Of a stretch of 44,074 nt of DNA, positions 8,034 to 17,484 are shown piece after piece. The position numbers and the translations under genes are program-made. The notes under the pieces were generated by a model, which worked only from the letters and a program-made list of their open reading frames with translations, was not told the DNA's origin and did no database searches. This DNA comes from PVC group bacterium (GTDB lineage: Bacteria > Auribacterota > Erginobacteria > Erginobacterales > PUNC01). Where the stretch lies: NCBI GenBank assembly GCA_003551625.1, contig PUNC01000220.1, positions 1-44,074 on the forward strand. The letters run 5' to 3'. Every line of letters starts with the position of its first letter. The first letter of the stretch is position 1.

Positions 8034-9221
8034 ATGAGTAAGCTGGGATTGGACGATCTTGAACTGAAGGGCCGGAAGGTGCTGGTCCGGGTGGACTTCA
8101 ATGTTCCGCTGGGGCCCGAGGGAAAGGTCCGGGACGATTTCCGGATCCGCGCGGCGCTGCCGACGATAAAACATATCCTGGAAGCGGGCGGGAGCGTGAT
8201 CCTGATGTCGCACCTGGGAAGGCCCAAGGGCAAGGTGGTCGAGGAGATGCGGCTGACTCCGGTGGCGGATGCTCTCTCCAATCTGCTGGGCCGTCCGGTC
8301 AAGAAGGTCGAAGACTGCGTGGGAGAGGAAGCGGAACGGGCCGCCGCGGAACTTAAGCCCGGCGCGGTGATGCTCCTGGAAAACCTGCGTTTTCATTCCG
8401 AGGAGACGGAGAACGATCCCGACTTCGCCCGCCGGCTGGCCTCCCTGGCCGATGAATACGTCAACGACGCCTTCGGCAGCAGCCACCGGGCGCACGCCTC
8501 GGTGGCCGGAGTGGCCAAGTATTTCTCCCGCCCGGCCGCCGGTCAGCTCCTGAAAAAAGAACTCGAGATTCTCGGCGGGGTGCTGCGTTCGCCCGAAAAA
8601 CCCCTCATCGCCGTTCTCGGCGGCGCCAAGGTGTCCGACAAGATCGGGCTGATCGAGAATCTCTTCGAGCTGGCCGATTCTTTCCTGATTGGGGGAGGGA
8701 TGGCCTATACTTTCCTCCTGGCCCAAGGAGCGGAGATCGGGGACTCCCTGGTGGAGAGCGAGATGACGGAGCAGGCCGCCGGCCTTCTGGAGCGGGCCTC
8801 GAACTCCGGCAAGGAGATACTTCTCCCGGTCGATCACGTGGTCGCCGAGGAGATCGCCGAAAACGCTTCCACCCGGGTCGTTCCCGGGGACGCCATCCCT
8901 GCCGGTTTCAAGGGGCTCGATATCGGGCCGGAGACGCTCAAACTTTTCGCCGACCGGGTCGGCAAGGCCCGGACGGTCTTCTGGAACGGTCCGATGGGTG
9001 TCTTCGAGACGCCGGGTTTCGAGAAGGGCACCTTCGATCTGGCCCGGGCCCTGGCGGAATCCTCCGCCTTCACCATTGTCGGCGGCGGCGACTCCGCCTC
9101 GGCGGTTCGGCAGGCTGGGCTGGCCGACCGGATGTCTTTCATCTCCACCGGCGGCGGCGCGGCAATGGAATTCCTCGAGGGCAAGGAGCTGCCCGGGGTC
9201 GCCGCCCTGGGGGAAAAATAA
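8034..9221 (+). CDS. pgk: Phosphoglycerate kinase
   Basis: KVLVRVDFNVPLG, LMSHLGRPKG, LLENLRFHSEE, FWNGPMGVFE, TIVGGGDSASAV. Confidence 0.97.
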   Translation: MSKLGLDDLELKGRKVLVRVDFNVPLGPEGKVRDDFRIRAALPTIKHILEAGGSVILMSHLGRPKGKVVEEMRLTPVADALSNLLGRPVKKVEDCVGEEAERAAAELKPGAVMLLENLRFHSEETENDPDFARRLASLADEYVNDAFGSSHRAHASVAGVAKYFSRPAAGQLLKKELEILGGVLRSPEKPLIAVLGGAKVSDKIGLIENLFELADSFLIGGGMAYTFLLAQGAEIGDSLVESEMTEQAAGLLERASNSGKEILLPVDHVVAEEIAENASTRVVPGDAIPAGFKGLDIGPETLKLFADRVGKARTVFWNGPMGVFETPGFEKGTFDLARALAESSAFTIVGGGDSASAVRQAGLADRMSFISTGGGAAMEFLEGKELPGVAALGEK

Positions 9222-9243
9222 ATACTTAAATAGGATTATTCAA

Positions 9244-10002
9244 ATGCCAAAACCACTATTTGCCGGCAACTGGAAGCTGCACAAGACCGTCTCCGAGGCA
9301 CTGGAGTTGGCCGGAGCCATCAAATCCGAGCTTGACGGCCTCTCCGAAGCCGACGTGCTGATCTGTCCGCCATTTACCGCCCTCAAGCCGGTGGCGGACC
9401 TGCTGGCGGGAAGTTCGATTCTGCTGGGGGCCCAGGATTTTTTCTGGGAAGACAGCGGGGCCTACACCGGCGAGGTTTCGGCGCCGCTGCTCAAGGATGT
9501 CGGCTGCAGCCACGTTATCATCGGCCATTCCGAGCGCCGGGAGTATTTCAAAGAGACCGACGAGATGATCAACCTCAAGCTCAAGGCGGCGCTGGCCGCC
9601 GGGCTGACGCCGATTCTCTGCGTCGGCGAATCGCTGGAAAAGCGGGAGCACCACGTCACCAAGGAGTTCCTCTCCAAGCAGCTGACGGAAGATCTCAAGG
9701 GTGTCGACCGGGAGGCGGCGGAAGGGATGGTGATCGCTTACGAGCCGATCTGGGCGATTGGAACCGGCAAGACCGCCACTCCCGAGATCGCGGGGGAGAC
9801 CCAGGCGTTCATCCGGACGCTTCTGGCCGACCGCTTCGACCGTGACCTGGCTGAAGGTATGAGAATAATTTACGGCGGCAGCGCCAAACCCGACAACGCC
9901 CGCGCTTTGCTGGCCCACCCCGACGTTAATGGTTTCCTGGTGGGGGGCGCCAGCCTGAAGGCCGATTCGTTCGTGGAGATCGTGCGCTTCAGCCTTCTCT
10001 GA
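9244..10002 (+). CDS. tpiA: Triosephosphate isomerase
   Basis: [55 protein letters not shown]; listed ORF opens upstream inside pgk. Confidence 0.97.
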   Translation: MPKPLFAGNWKLHKTVSEALELAGAIKSELDGLSEADVLICPPFTALKPVADLLAGSSILLGAQDFFWEDSGAYTGEVSAPLLKDVGCSHVIIGHSERREYFKETDEMINLKLKAALAAGLTPILCVGESLEKREHHVTKEFLSKQLTEDLKGVDREAAEGMVIAYEPIWAIGTGKTATPEIAGETQAFIRTLLADRFDRDLAEGMRIIYGGSAKPDNARALLAHPDVNGFLVGGASLKADSFVEIVRFSLL

Positions 10003-10006
10003 AGCT

Positions 10007-10028
10007 GCGGGGGTTTACAAACCTCCGC
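10007..10028 (+). terminator. Hairpin GCGGGGGTT-TACA-AACCTCCGC between tpiA and secG
   Basis: Near-perfect stem with one G:U pair; no clear T-run, so possibly a processing or attenuation hairpin. Confidence 0.4.
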
Positions 10029-10132
10029 GAAGGTCGTAAGGTAAACAGTGAGGCTGAAGGCGGGATTTGTTCTCAAGCTTTTTTGCCGGTTTTCGCGGGT
10101 AAGAGTCTGAAACAATAAGGGTGTAATCAACT

Positions 10133-10495
10133 ATGTATACGTTCCTGATAGCTTTTTATGTTCTGATCTGCGCGGTTCTGATCACCATCGTTTTGATGCA
10201 GTCGAGCAAGGGAGAGGGGTTGGCCGGAGTTTTCGGCGGCGGCGGCGGCGGTCAGACCCTTTTCGGGGGGCGGACCGGCGACGTGATGACCAAGGCGACC
10301 TCGATCCTGGGCGCGGTATTTATGATTCTGTCGCTGGTGCTGGCCCTGATTTCCGGAAGGGCTCCCCGGCCCCTCATCGAGGAGATCGAGGCCGATCCCG
10401 ATCAGGCCGTCCACTCTCCTTTCGATCCTTCCCCGGATATTGATTGGGAACCGGTCCCGGAGGGCCCGCCAGCGGATCTCCCCTTGGTGGAGTAG
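10133..10495 (+). CDS. secG: Preprotein translocase subunit SecG
   Basis: Small two-TM protein with LMQSSKGEGLAGVFGGGGGGQTLFG and position after tpiA. Confidence 0.9.
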   Translation: MYTFLIAFYVLICAVLITIVLMQSSKGEGLAGVFGGGGGGQTLFGGRTGDVMTKATSILGAVFMILSLVLALISGRAPRPLIEEIEADPDQAVHSPFDPSPDIDWEPVPEGPPADLPLVE

Positions 10496-10504
10496 GGCCC
10501 TCCC

Positions 10505-12103
10505 ATGGGAAAGGGCTTCCCGATCGCGTTCTCAGGCATCTTCCTTCTCGTCTCCCTCGCCGTCCCATTGCCGTGCCGGGCCGATAACGTTCCGGGCGAC
10601 TCCCTGGTGGTCTCCGGCCTGGGGGACGCGCGGATTCTGATCCCGTTTCTGGCCGACGACTCCGCCTCCCGGGCCATCACCGGCCAGGTATTCGACGGCC
10701 TGGTCCGGATCGGCCGCGACCTGGAAATCGAAGGGGAACTGGCCCGGAGCTGGGAGGTCTCCGAAGACAACCTGGTAATCACTTTCAACCTTCATTCCGG
10801 CCTGCGCTGGCACGACGGGGAGCCCCTGACCGCCGACGACGTCAGGTTCACCTTCGAGGCGATCCTCGATCCCGAGACCGCCTGTCCCTATATCGGCTCC
10901 TACCAGGATATCGAGGAGATCGTCGTTCACGATCCCCTGACCGTCTCCTTTCATTACCGGGAACCCTTTTCGCCCGCCCTGACCAAACTGGGAATGGAGA
11001 TCGTGCCCCGTCACCTGCTGGAGGGAGAAGATCTCCGCCGCTCGCCTTTCGCCCGCTCCCCGGTCGGCTCCGGTCCCTTCATTTTCCGGGAATGGAGGAC
11101 CGACGAATTCATCATTCTCGACGCCAACCCCGATCATTTCGAAGGGCGCCCGTTTCTCGACCGTCACGTGACCCGGATTATTCCCGACCAGGCGGTGGGT
11201 TTCCTGGAGTTGATCACCGGGGGCGTCGATCTTGTCGGCCTCACCCCCTACCAGTACCGTTTCCGGTCCGAGACCCCGGTCTTCCGCCGCGTGGCCGAGA
11301 AATACAAGTATATGGGCGGAGGATACACCTACGTGGGTTATAACCTTGAGGACCCGCTCTTCGCCGATCCCCGGGTGAGAAGGGCCCTCGGCAAGGCGCT
11401 GGACAAGGAGCGGGTGATCGAGGGTCTGCTTTTCGGCCTGGGGACACCGGTTACCGGCCCGTTCTGGAAAGGAACCTGGGCCTACAACGATGATATCCCG
11501 GAACTGGCCCACGATCCGGACCAGGCGCGCCGTCTGCTCCGCGAGGCGGGCTGGGAGGAGGGCGCCGACGGTTTGCTGCGGCGGGACGGAGTTCCATTCC
11601 GTTTCAACCTGGTCACCAACCAGGGCAACAAGCTCCGCGAGGATCTGGCGGTGCTGCTTCAGAGACAGTGGAGGGAGATCGGGATCCGGGCGGATATCCA
11701 GGTGGTGGCCTGGCCGACCTTCATCGGGGAGTTCATCGACAAGAGGAACTTTCAGGCGGTGATCCTGGGCTGGACCGGGACCGTGGATCCGGACCCCTAC
11801 GACGTCTGGCATTCCGACTCCACCCGTCCGGGGGGGCTGAATTTCGTCAATTACCGCAACCCCGAGGTTGACGAGTTGATAATCCGGGGCCGCCGCAGTT
11901 TCGACCAGGAGGAGCGGCAGGCAATATACCACCGGATTCACGAGCTGATCGCGCGCGACCAGCCCTACACCTTCCTGTTCACGCCGTATTCGCTGGCCGG
12001 GGTCAGCAAACGATTCCGGGGGCTGGATCCGGCGCCGGTCGGCCTGACCTGGAACATCACGCGCTGGTGGGTGCCGGAGGGGGAGAAGAGGTACCAGTAT
12101 TGA
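10505..12103 (+). CDS. Peptide/oligopeptide ABC transporter substrate-binding protein (SBP_bac_5)
   Basis: Signal-like N-terminus, ITGQVFDGLVRIG, LRWHDGEPLTADDVRFTFEAI, RALGKALDKERV. Confidence 0.9.
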   Translation: MGKGFPIAFSGIFLLVSLAVPLPCRADNVPGDSLVVSGLGDARILIPFLADDSASRAITGQVFDGLVRIGRDLEIEGELARSWEVSEDNLVITFNLHSGLRWHDGEPLTADDVRFTFEAILDPETACPYIGSYQDIEEIVVHDPLTVSFHYREPFSPALTKLGMEIVPRHLLEGEDLRRSPFARSPVGSGPFIFREWRTDEFIILDANPDHFEGRPFLDRHVTRIIPDQAVGFLELITGGVDLVGLTPYQYRFRSETPVFRRVAEKYKYMGGGYTYVGYNLEDPLFADPRVRRALGKALDKERVIEGLLFGLGTPVTGPFWKGTWAYNDDIPELAHDPDQARRLLREAGWEEGADGLLRRDGVPFRFNLVTNQGNKLREDLAVLLQRQWREIGIRADIQVVAWPTFIGEFIDKRNFQAVILGWTGTVDPDPYDVWHSDSTRPGGLNFVNYRNPEVDELIIRGRRSFDQEERQAIYHRIHELIARDQPYTFLFTPYSLAGVSKRFRGLDPAPVGLTWNITRWWVPEGEKRYQY

Positions 12104-12188
12104 ATGACGGAATCAGATGCTGGTCGGTTTAGGCTAATTGGTTTATTTCTAACAGGTTTGGGAAAAAGAAATTAACCACGGAGCTCAC

Positions 12189-12219
12189 CCGCCGTCGCTA
12201 GAGCTATGGCGAGGCAAGC
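12189..12219. repeat. 31-bp mini-palindromic element, copy 2
   Basis: Flanked by CCACGGAGCTCAC and AGAGAACACGGAG; element-free counterpart at 35051-35076. Confidence 0.85.
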
Positions 12220-12298
12220 AGAGAACACGGAGAAATAAAGGGGTTCTAACTGGTTTGTTTCTAACAGTTTTGAAAAACCTATTAACTACGAATCACAC

Positions 12299-12336
12299 CC
12301 GCCCTCCATCGCTTCGCTCAGGAGAGGCGGGCAGGC
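12299..12336. repeat. 38-bp mini-palindromic element, copy 2
   Basis: CCGCCCTCCATCGCTTCGCTCAGGAGAGGCGGGCAGGC after GAATCACAC; element-free counterpart at 6295-6310. Confidence 0.85.
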
Positions 12337-12373
12337 AGATGGACACAGATGCTAACCGGTTTGTTGCTCCGAA

Positions 12374-12471
12374 CCCTGATAAAAGCAGATTTCAGCCCCG
12401 AAAAATGGCTCCTGTGGCGCCATCTCGGGGTAAAATTCCAGGATTTAGATTCCGGCTATGCTCCGCACCCT
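12374..12471. repeat. 98-bp hairpin module, copy 1
   Basis: Contains CCCCGAAAAATGGCTCCTGTGGCGCCATCTCGGGG at 12396-12430; other copies at 35255, 38099, 39645. Confidence 0.9.
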
Positions 12472-12720
12472 CGGACCCTTATTCTCGCGCAGAGGCGCGG
12501 AGACGCGGGGGCTACAATTTGCTCCGCACCCTATCCCCCTTTTGACTCACACAAAGGCACGAAGGCGCAAAGAAACGAAGAGTTTTGGTAAAGGCTCAGT
12601 CCCACTCACCCGTGTTTCAATAAGCGATTGTTGAAAAACCGGCTTCGGACGGAAACGCGAAAAAATATTTATTTCCGAGATGTATGCGGGGTGAGATGAA
12701 TTTTTCCCGAAGGGGAAAAT

Positions 12721-13692
12721 ATGGTTAATTACCTGCTCAGAAGAATACTGATCATTCCGGTTATGCTCCTGATGATCTCGCTGATCACGCTGGGAGTGAT
12801 GCATATCTCGCCGGGGGATCCGGCGGCGCTCAGGTACGGGCTCAACCCCGAGGTCTCCGCCACCGCCCTGGACCGGATGCGGGAGCTCTACGGCCTGGAC
12901 CAGCCCTTTCTGACGCAGTACCGGGGGTGGCTGATAAGGGTGGTCTCGCTCGACCTGGGCAATTCCTTTATCGACGACCGCCCGGTGCAGACGATCATCC
13001 TGGAGCGGCTGCCGGCGACCCTTCTGCTCAACATCCTTTCCCTGGCGCTGATCTTCGCCGTCGCCATTCCCATCGGGGTGGTCTCGGCCTGGCGGCGGGG
13101 ATCGTTTTTCGACCGTTCGGCGGGGCTGCTGGTATTCATCGGTTATTCGACCCCCACCTTCTGGCTGGCGCTGCTGCTGATAATGTTCTTCGGCGTGCGC
13201 CTGGGATGGTTCCCCATCTCGGGGATGCGGCCCTGGTATGTCCAGTTTATGCCTCCGGCCGCCCAGCTGCGCGATCTCGCCTCCCGGCTGGTGCTGCCGG
13301 TCTTCGCCACCGCTTTCGGGGGGTTGGCCGGACTTTCCCGCTACGCGCGCTCCAGCGTGCTGGAGGTGCTCAGGCAGGACTACGTCCGCGCCGCCCGGGC
13401 CAAGGGGCTGACCGAGAAACGAGTGGTCTGGAAGCACGCGGTCAAGAACGCGCTTCTGCCGGTGGTCACGATTATGGGGCTGACGCTGCCCTCGCTGATC
13501 GGGGGGAGCGTGATCTTCGAGACGATCTTCTCCTGGCCGGGAATGGGCCGGCTGGGCTACAACGCGATTATGAACTACGACTACCCGGTGGTGATGGGAG
13601 TGGGCGTGCTCAGCGCCTTCCTCACCCTGGTTGGAATACTGATCTCCGATCTGGCCTACGCCTGGATCGATCCGAGGATCAGGTATCGGTGA
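12721..13692 (+). CDS. ABC transporter permease, DppB/OppB type
   Basis: MVNYLLRRILIIPVMLLMISLITLGVMHISPGDPA; YVRAARAKGLTEKRVVWKHAVKNALLPVVTIMGL. Confidence 0.93.
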   Translation: MVNYLLRRILIIPVMLLMISLITLGVMHISPGDPAALRYGLNPEVSATALDRMRELYGLDQPFLTQYRGWLIRVVSLDLGNSFIDDRPVQTIILERLPATLLLNILSLALIFAVAIPIGVVSAWRRGSFFDRSAGLLVFIGYSTPTFWLALLLIMFFGVRLGWFPISGMRPWYVQFMPPAAQLRDLASRLVLPVFATAFGGLAGLSRYARSSVLEVLRQDYVRAARAKGLTEKRVVWKHAVKNALLPVVTIMGLTLPSLIGGSVIFETIFSWPGMGRLGYNAIMNYDYPVVMGVGVLSAFLTLVGILISDLAYAWIDPRIRYR

Positions 13693-13766
13693 CGGCGAAT
13701 GTCCAATGTTCAATTTCCAATGTCCAATGTCGAAGGAATCGCACCATTCAAGCTTCTGTATATCCC

Positions 13767-13808
13767 GTACTCTTACACGTACTCCTACACATACTCTTAT
13801 ACATACTC
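13767..13808. repeat. 12-bp minisatellite GTACTCYTACAC, about 3.5 copies
   Basis: Units 13767-13778, 13779-13790, 13791-13802 and partial. Confidence 0.8.
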
Positions 13809-13861
13809 AAACCGGATGGTTTTGACAGACCTGGAAAAGCGGGGATACCTCAGGAAAGCTT

Positions 13862-14725
13862 GTGAAAGGGAATAGGACAAGAAGGCGAAGGCCGGCGATG
13901 GCGACGGTCGGGGGCTTTCTGGTCGTGGCGATGGTGCTGGCGGCGCTCTTCGCCCCGGCGCTGGCGCCGCACGACCCCGCCGCCGCCGATCCCCGCCCGG
14001 AGAGCATTCTTCTGCCGCCCGGGCCGGGGGGGGTGATGGGGACCGACGAGCTGGGCCGGGACCTCTTCAGCCGGATGGTTTACGGCGGACGGGTCTCCTT
14101 GAGCGTGGGGTTGATCGCGGTGGGGATAAGCCTGCTGATCGGCCTGACGGTGGGGGCGATCGCGGGCTACTTCGGGGGTTGGGTGGACTCGGCCCTGATG
14201 AGATTCACCGAGATGGTGATGATCTTTCCGGCATTTTACTTTATCCTGATGGTGCTGGCTTTTCTCGGCCCCAGCCTGCGCAACGTGATGGTGGTAATCG
14301 GCATCTTCAGCTGGCCGGGGCTGTGTCGGCTGGTCCGGGCGGAGTTTCTTTCGCTCCGGGAGCGGGAATACGTGCTGGCGGCCCGTTCCCTCGGGGCCGG
14401 CCACCTGCGATTGATCCGGCGGCACATCCTTCCCAACGCCCTGGCCCCGGTGTTCGTTTACGCCACCCTGGCGGTCGGGGGAGCGATCCTGGTGGAGTCT
14501 TCGATCAGCTTTCTCGGCCTGGGAGCCCAGCCGCCGACGGCGAGCTGGGGCAACATCATCGCCGCCGGCCGTCATTACGTGGAGAGCGCCTGGTGGATGA
14601 CGCTCTTCCCGGGCCTGGCGATCCTGGTTACCGTGCTCAGCTACAACCTATTAGGCGAGGGATTGCGGGACCGGCTCGACCCCCGCCTGCGGGAAGGGAG
14701 AGATGGAAAATCTGCTCGAGGTTAA
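13862..14725 (+). CDS. ABC transporter permease, DppC/OppC type (GTG start)
   Basis: LGAGHLRLIRRHILPNALAPVFVYATLAVGGAILVESSISFLGLGAQPPTASWG. Confidence 0.93.
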   Translation: MKGNRTRRRRPAMATVGGFLVVAMVLAALFAPALAPHDPAAADPRPESILLPPGPGGVMGTDELGRDLFSRMVYGGRVSLSVGLIAVGISLLIGLTVGAIAGYFGGWVDSALMRFTEMVMIFPAFYFILMVLAFLGPSLRNVMVVIGIFSWPGLCRLVRAEFLSLREREYVLAARSLGAGHLRLIRRHILPNALAPVFVYATLAVGGAILVESSISFLGLGAQPPTASWGNIIAAGRHYVESAWWMTLFPGLAILVTVLSYNLLGEGLRDRLDPRLREGRDGKSARG

Positions 14726-15689
14726 AGGCCTGGAGGTTTCTTTTCCCTCCCCGGCGGGGGATTTCAAGCCGGTGGCGGGGGTCGATTTCGTTCTCGAACC
14801 GGGTCGGACTCTCGGCCTGGTGGGGGAGTCGGGCTGCGGCAAGACACTGACGGCGCTCTCCATTCTCCGGCTGCTCCCCCCACCCGGAAAGATCACGGCG
14901 GGAAAGATCAACCTTCAGGGAGTCGATCTCGTCACTCTCCCGGAAAAGGAGATGGTCAAGATCAGGGGCGCCAAGGTGGCGATGATCTTCCAGGAGCCGA
15001 TGACCTCGCTCAACCCCGTTTTTACCATCGGGAACCAGGTGACGGAGGCGATCCGGGCGCATCAAAGGATAAGCCGGGCGGCCGCCCGCCGCCGGGCGGT
15101 GGAGTTGCTCCGGGCCGTCAACATCCCCCGGGCGGAAGAGCGGCTGGGCGACTATCCCCACCAGTTTTCGGGAGGGATGCGGCAGCGGGTGATGCTGGCG
15201 ATGGCCATATCCTGCCGCCCCCTGGTCCTGATCGCCGACGAGCCGACCACCGCCCTGGACGTGACCGTGCAGGCGCAGATTATGGGGCTGCTCAAACGGT
15301 TGCGGGAAGAGCTGGCGATGTCGCTGCTGCTGGTCACCCACGACTTGGGGATCGTGGCCCAGGCCACCGACCGGGTGGCGGTGATGTATCTGGGCAGGAT
15401 TGTCGAGACCTGTCCCACACCGTTGATTTTCCAGTCCCCGGCCCATCCCTACACCCGGGGGCTGCTGAGGTCGGTTCCCCGGCTGGGGCAGCGGATCCGG
15501 CGGCTCCAGGCGATCGAAGGCGTGGTTCCCGAGTCTTCTCTCCGCCCCCGGGGCTGCTCGTTTCATCCCCGCTGCGAGCTGGCCGACGAGCGCTGCCGGG
15601 AGGCTGAGCCAGTCCTGGAGACGGTGGGCGATTCCCACCTGGCGGCCTGCCACAAGGCGCCGCCGCCGGCCGGAAAGACGGATGGATAG
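14703..15689 (+). CDS. Oligopeptide ABC transporter ATP-binding protein, DppD/OppD type
   Basis: LVGESGCGKT Walker A, QFSGGMRQRVMLAMA signature, LIADEPTTALDVTVQAQIM. Confidence 0.95.
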   Translation: MENLLEVKGLEVSFPSPAGDFKPVAGVDFVLEPGRTLGLVGESGCGKTLTALSILRLLPPPGKITAGKINLQGVDLVTLPEKEMVKIRGAKVAMIFQEPMTSLNPVFTIGNQVTEAIRAHQRISRAAARRRAVELLRAVNIPRAEERLGDYPHQFSGGMRQRVMLAMAISCRPLVLIADEPTTALDVTVQAQIMGLLKRLREELAMSLLLVTHDLGIVAQATDRVAVMYLGRIVETCPTPLIFQSPAHPYTRGLLRSVPRLGQRIRRLQAIEGVVPESSLRPRGCSFHPRCELADERCREAEPVLETVGDSHLAACHKAPPPAGKTDG

Positions 15690-15727
15690 AGGACCGCGGG
15701 AAACATAACCCGGAGAATTTCACAGGA

Positions 15728-16699
15728 ATGGAAGCCGATCGGAAAGAGGTATTGGTTTCGATAAAGGACCTGCGCAAGTCCTTCCCGGTCCAGAAAGGGT
15801 GGCTCTTCCGGACCGTGGGCCGCCTCAACGCCGTGGACGGCGTGAGCCTGGAGATCGAAAAGGGAACGACGACGGCCCTGGTGGGCGAGACGGGATCGGG
15901 CAAGACCACCCTGGGCCGGCTGGTCTTAAGGCTGCTGCCGGCAGACTCCGGCCAGGTATGGTTCCAGGGTGTGGAGATCCTCTCCCTGCCGCCCTCCCGG
16001 CTCAAGAATCTGCGCCAGGATATGCAGGTAATATTCCAGGACCCGTACGGGTCTCTAAACCCGCGGATGCGGGTGGGGGAGATCGTCGGCGAGGGGCTGA
16101 GGATCTTCCGGCGGGGCAGTCGCGCGGAGATCGCCGAAAAGGTCAAGGAACTGCTCGCGAAGGTGGGTCTTCCGCCCTCGGCGCGGGAACTCTATCCCCA
16201 CGAATTCTCCGGGGGGCAGAGACAGCGGATCGGGATCGCCCGGGCCATCGCCCTGCGGCCGGCCTTCATCGTCTGCGACGAACCCGTATCCTCGCTCGAC
16301 GTCTCCATCCAGGCGCAGATCCTCAACCTGCTTTCCGATCTTCAGGAGGAGATGGGTCTGACCTATCTCTTCATCGCCCACGACCTGAGCGTGGTCGAGC
16401 ATATCGCCGACCGGGTGGCGGTAATGTACCGGGGCCGGGTGGTGGAGGAGGCCGTCCGGGACCGGCTCTACCGGCAACCGCTGCATCCCTACACCCGGGT
16501 CCTGATCGAGTCGATTCCGGTGCCCGACCCGGCGGCCCGCCCCCCGTCGTCGGCGCGTCCCGCGCCGGATTCGGAGGATTCGGAGGCCGGCTGCAGCTTT
16601 TACAGCCGCTGCCCGATCCGCGTCGATCGCTGCCGGGAGGAGGCGCCCGCGCTCCGGGAGGTTGAAGGAGGCCATCGGGCGGCTTGCTGGGAAGTCTGA
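15728..16699 (+). CDS. Oligopeptide ABC transporter ATP-binding protein, DppF/OppF type
   Basis: LVGETGSGKTTLGRLVLRL, EFSGGQRQRIGIARA, VCDEPVSSLDVSIQAQILNLL. Confidence 0.95.
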   Translation: MEADRKEVLVSIKDLRKSFPVQKGWLFRTVGRLNAVDGVSLEIEKGTTTALVGETGSGKTTLGRLVLRLLPADSGQVWFQGVEILSLPPSRLKNLRQDMQVIFQDPYGSLNPRMRVGEIVGEGLRIFRRGSRAEIAEKVKELLAKVGLPPSARELYPHEFSGGQRQRIGIARAIALRPAFIVCDEPVSSLDVSIQAQILNLLSDLQEEMGLTYLFIAHDLSVVEHIADRVAVMYRGRVVEEAVRDRLYRQPLHPYTRVLIESIPVPDPAARPPSSARPAPDSEDSEAGCSFYSRCPIRVDRCREEAPALREVEGGHRAACWEV

Positions 16700-16870
16700 G
16701 GCGGAAACGGGAGCGACTGAACGAAACTGGCGGTTAAGAGGATAAGGCGATAAGGGAAGGATTAGCCCGCCCGGCAAGCGGGTCGGGACCTCGGGAGCGC
16801 AACGCCGTCGCTCTCCTCTCACCCCCGCCCCCCTGGAGGAGAGGGGGGTAACCTCATCCAATGTTCTTCC

Positions 16871-16913
16871 TTGACAAGCTTCCTTACATTCAATACATTC
16901 AGTCCATATTGAA
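16871..16913 (+). promoter_or_regulatory. Putative sigma70-like promoter with overlapping inverted-repeat operator upstream of the GbsR-like gene
   Basis: TTGACA (16871-16876) N17 TACATT (16894-16899); TTCAATA (16889-16895) and TATTGAA (16907-16913), perfect 7-bp arms. Confidence 0.55.
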
Positions 16914-16947
16914 CGAATAACGCATATCGCTATGCGGGTGAATTTTA

Positions 16948-17436
16948 ATGAGCGATAAAAAATTAATACAGTCCCGCGATAACATTGTCGAAGCCGCCGG
17001 GCGGACCACCCAGGGATTCGGTCTCGGCCGGATCATCGGACAGCTTTACGCCCTCCTTTTCTTCAGCCCGGAACCGATGTCGCTTGACGATATGGCCGGG
17101 GAGCTGAAGGTCAGTAAAGGGAGCGTCAGCACCAATATCCGGGAGCTGGAGAAGTGGGGCGCCGTCCGGCGGGTCTGGATCAAGGGGGACCGGAAGGACT
17201 ATTATGAAGCCGAGGTCGAATTCTTTCGGGTTATTAAGAGCGGTATCCTGCCTTTCATCAGCCGCAAATTGGATTCCTCCCTGGCCGCCGTTTCGGAATC
17301 CCGCGAACTGATCAACGCCGGCGATCAGCTGAAAAGCGGGGATAAGTCTTTGGCCGACTTTTATTCCCGCCGCCTCGATCTTATCGAGAAAGCCCAGAAA
17401 AAGCTTTCCGCGCTCTTCAAACTCCCTTTGTGGTAA
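16948..17436 (+). CDS. GbsR/MarR-family transcriptional regulator
   Basis: GRIIGQLYALLFFSPEPMSLDDMAGELKVSKGSVSTNIRELEKWGAVRRVWIKGDRKDYYEAE. Confidence 0.85.
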   Translation: MSDKKLIQSRDNIVEAAGRTTQGFGLGRIIGQLYALLFFSPEPMSLDDMAGELKVSKGSVSTNIRELEKWGAVRRVWIKGDRKDYYEAEVEFFRVIKSGILPFISRKLDSSLAAVSESRELINAGDQLKSGDKSLADFYSRRLDLIEKAQKKLSALFKLPLW

Positions 17437-17484
17437 ATACTCGTTCGGCCGGCGAAATGGGTCCGCGCTTATAAGATATCCGGT

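Noticed and set aside
12255-12591. Small plus-strand ORFs in the 12.2-12.6 kb and 35.1-35.5 kb spacers
   Set aside because: They are translations of the dispersed repeat modules; near-identical peptides appear at both loci for that reason.
12547-13713. 388-aa minus-strand ORF opposite the DppB-type permease
   Set aside because: His/Gln/Arg-rich antisense translation extending into repeat DNA.
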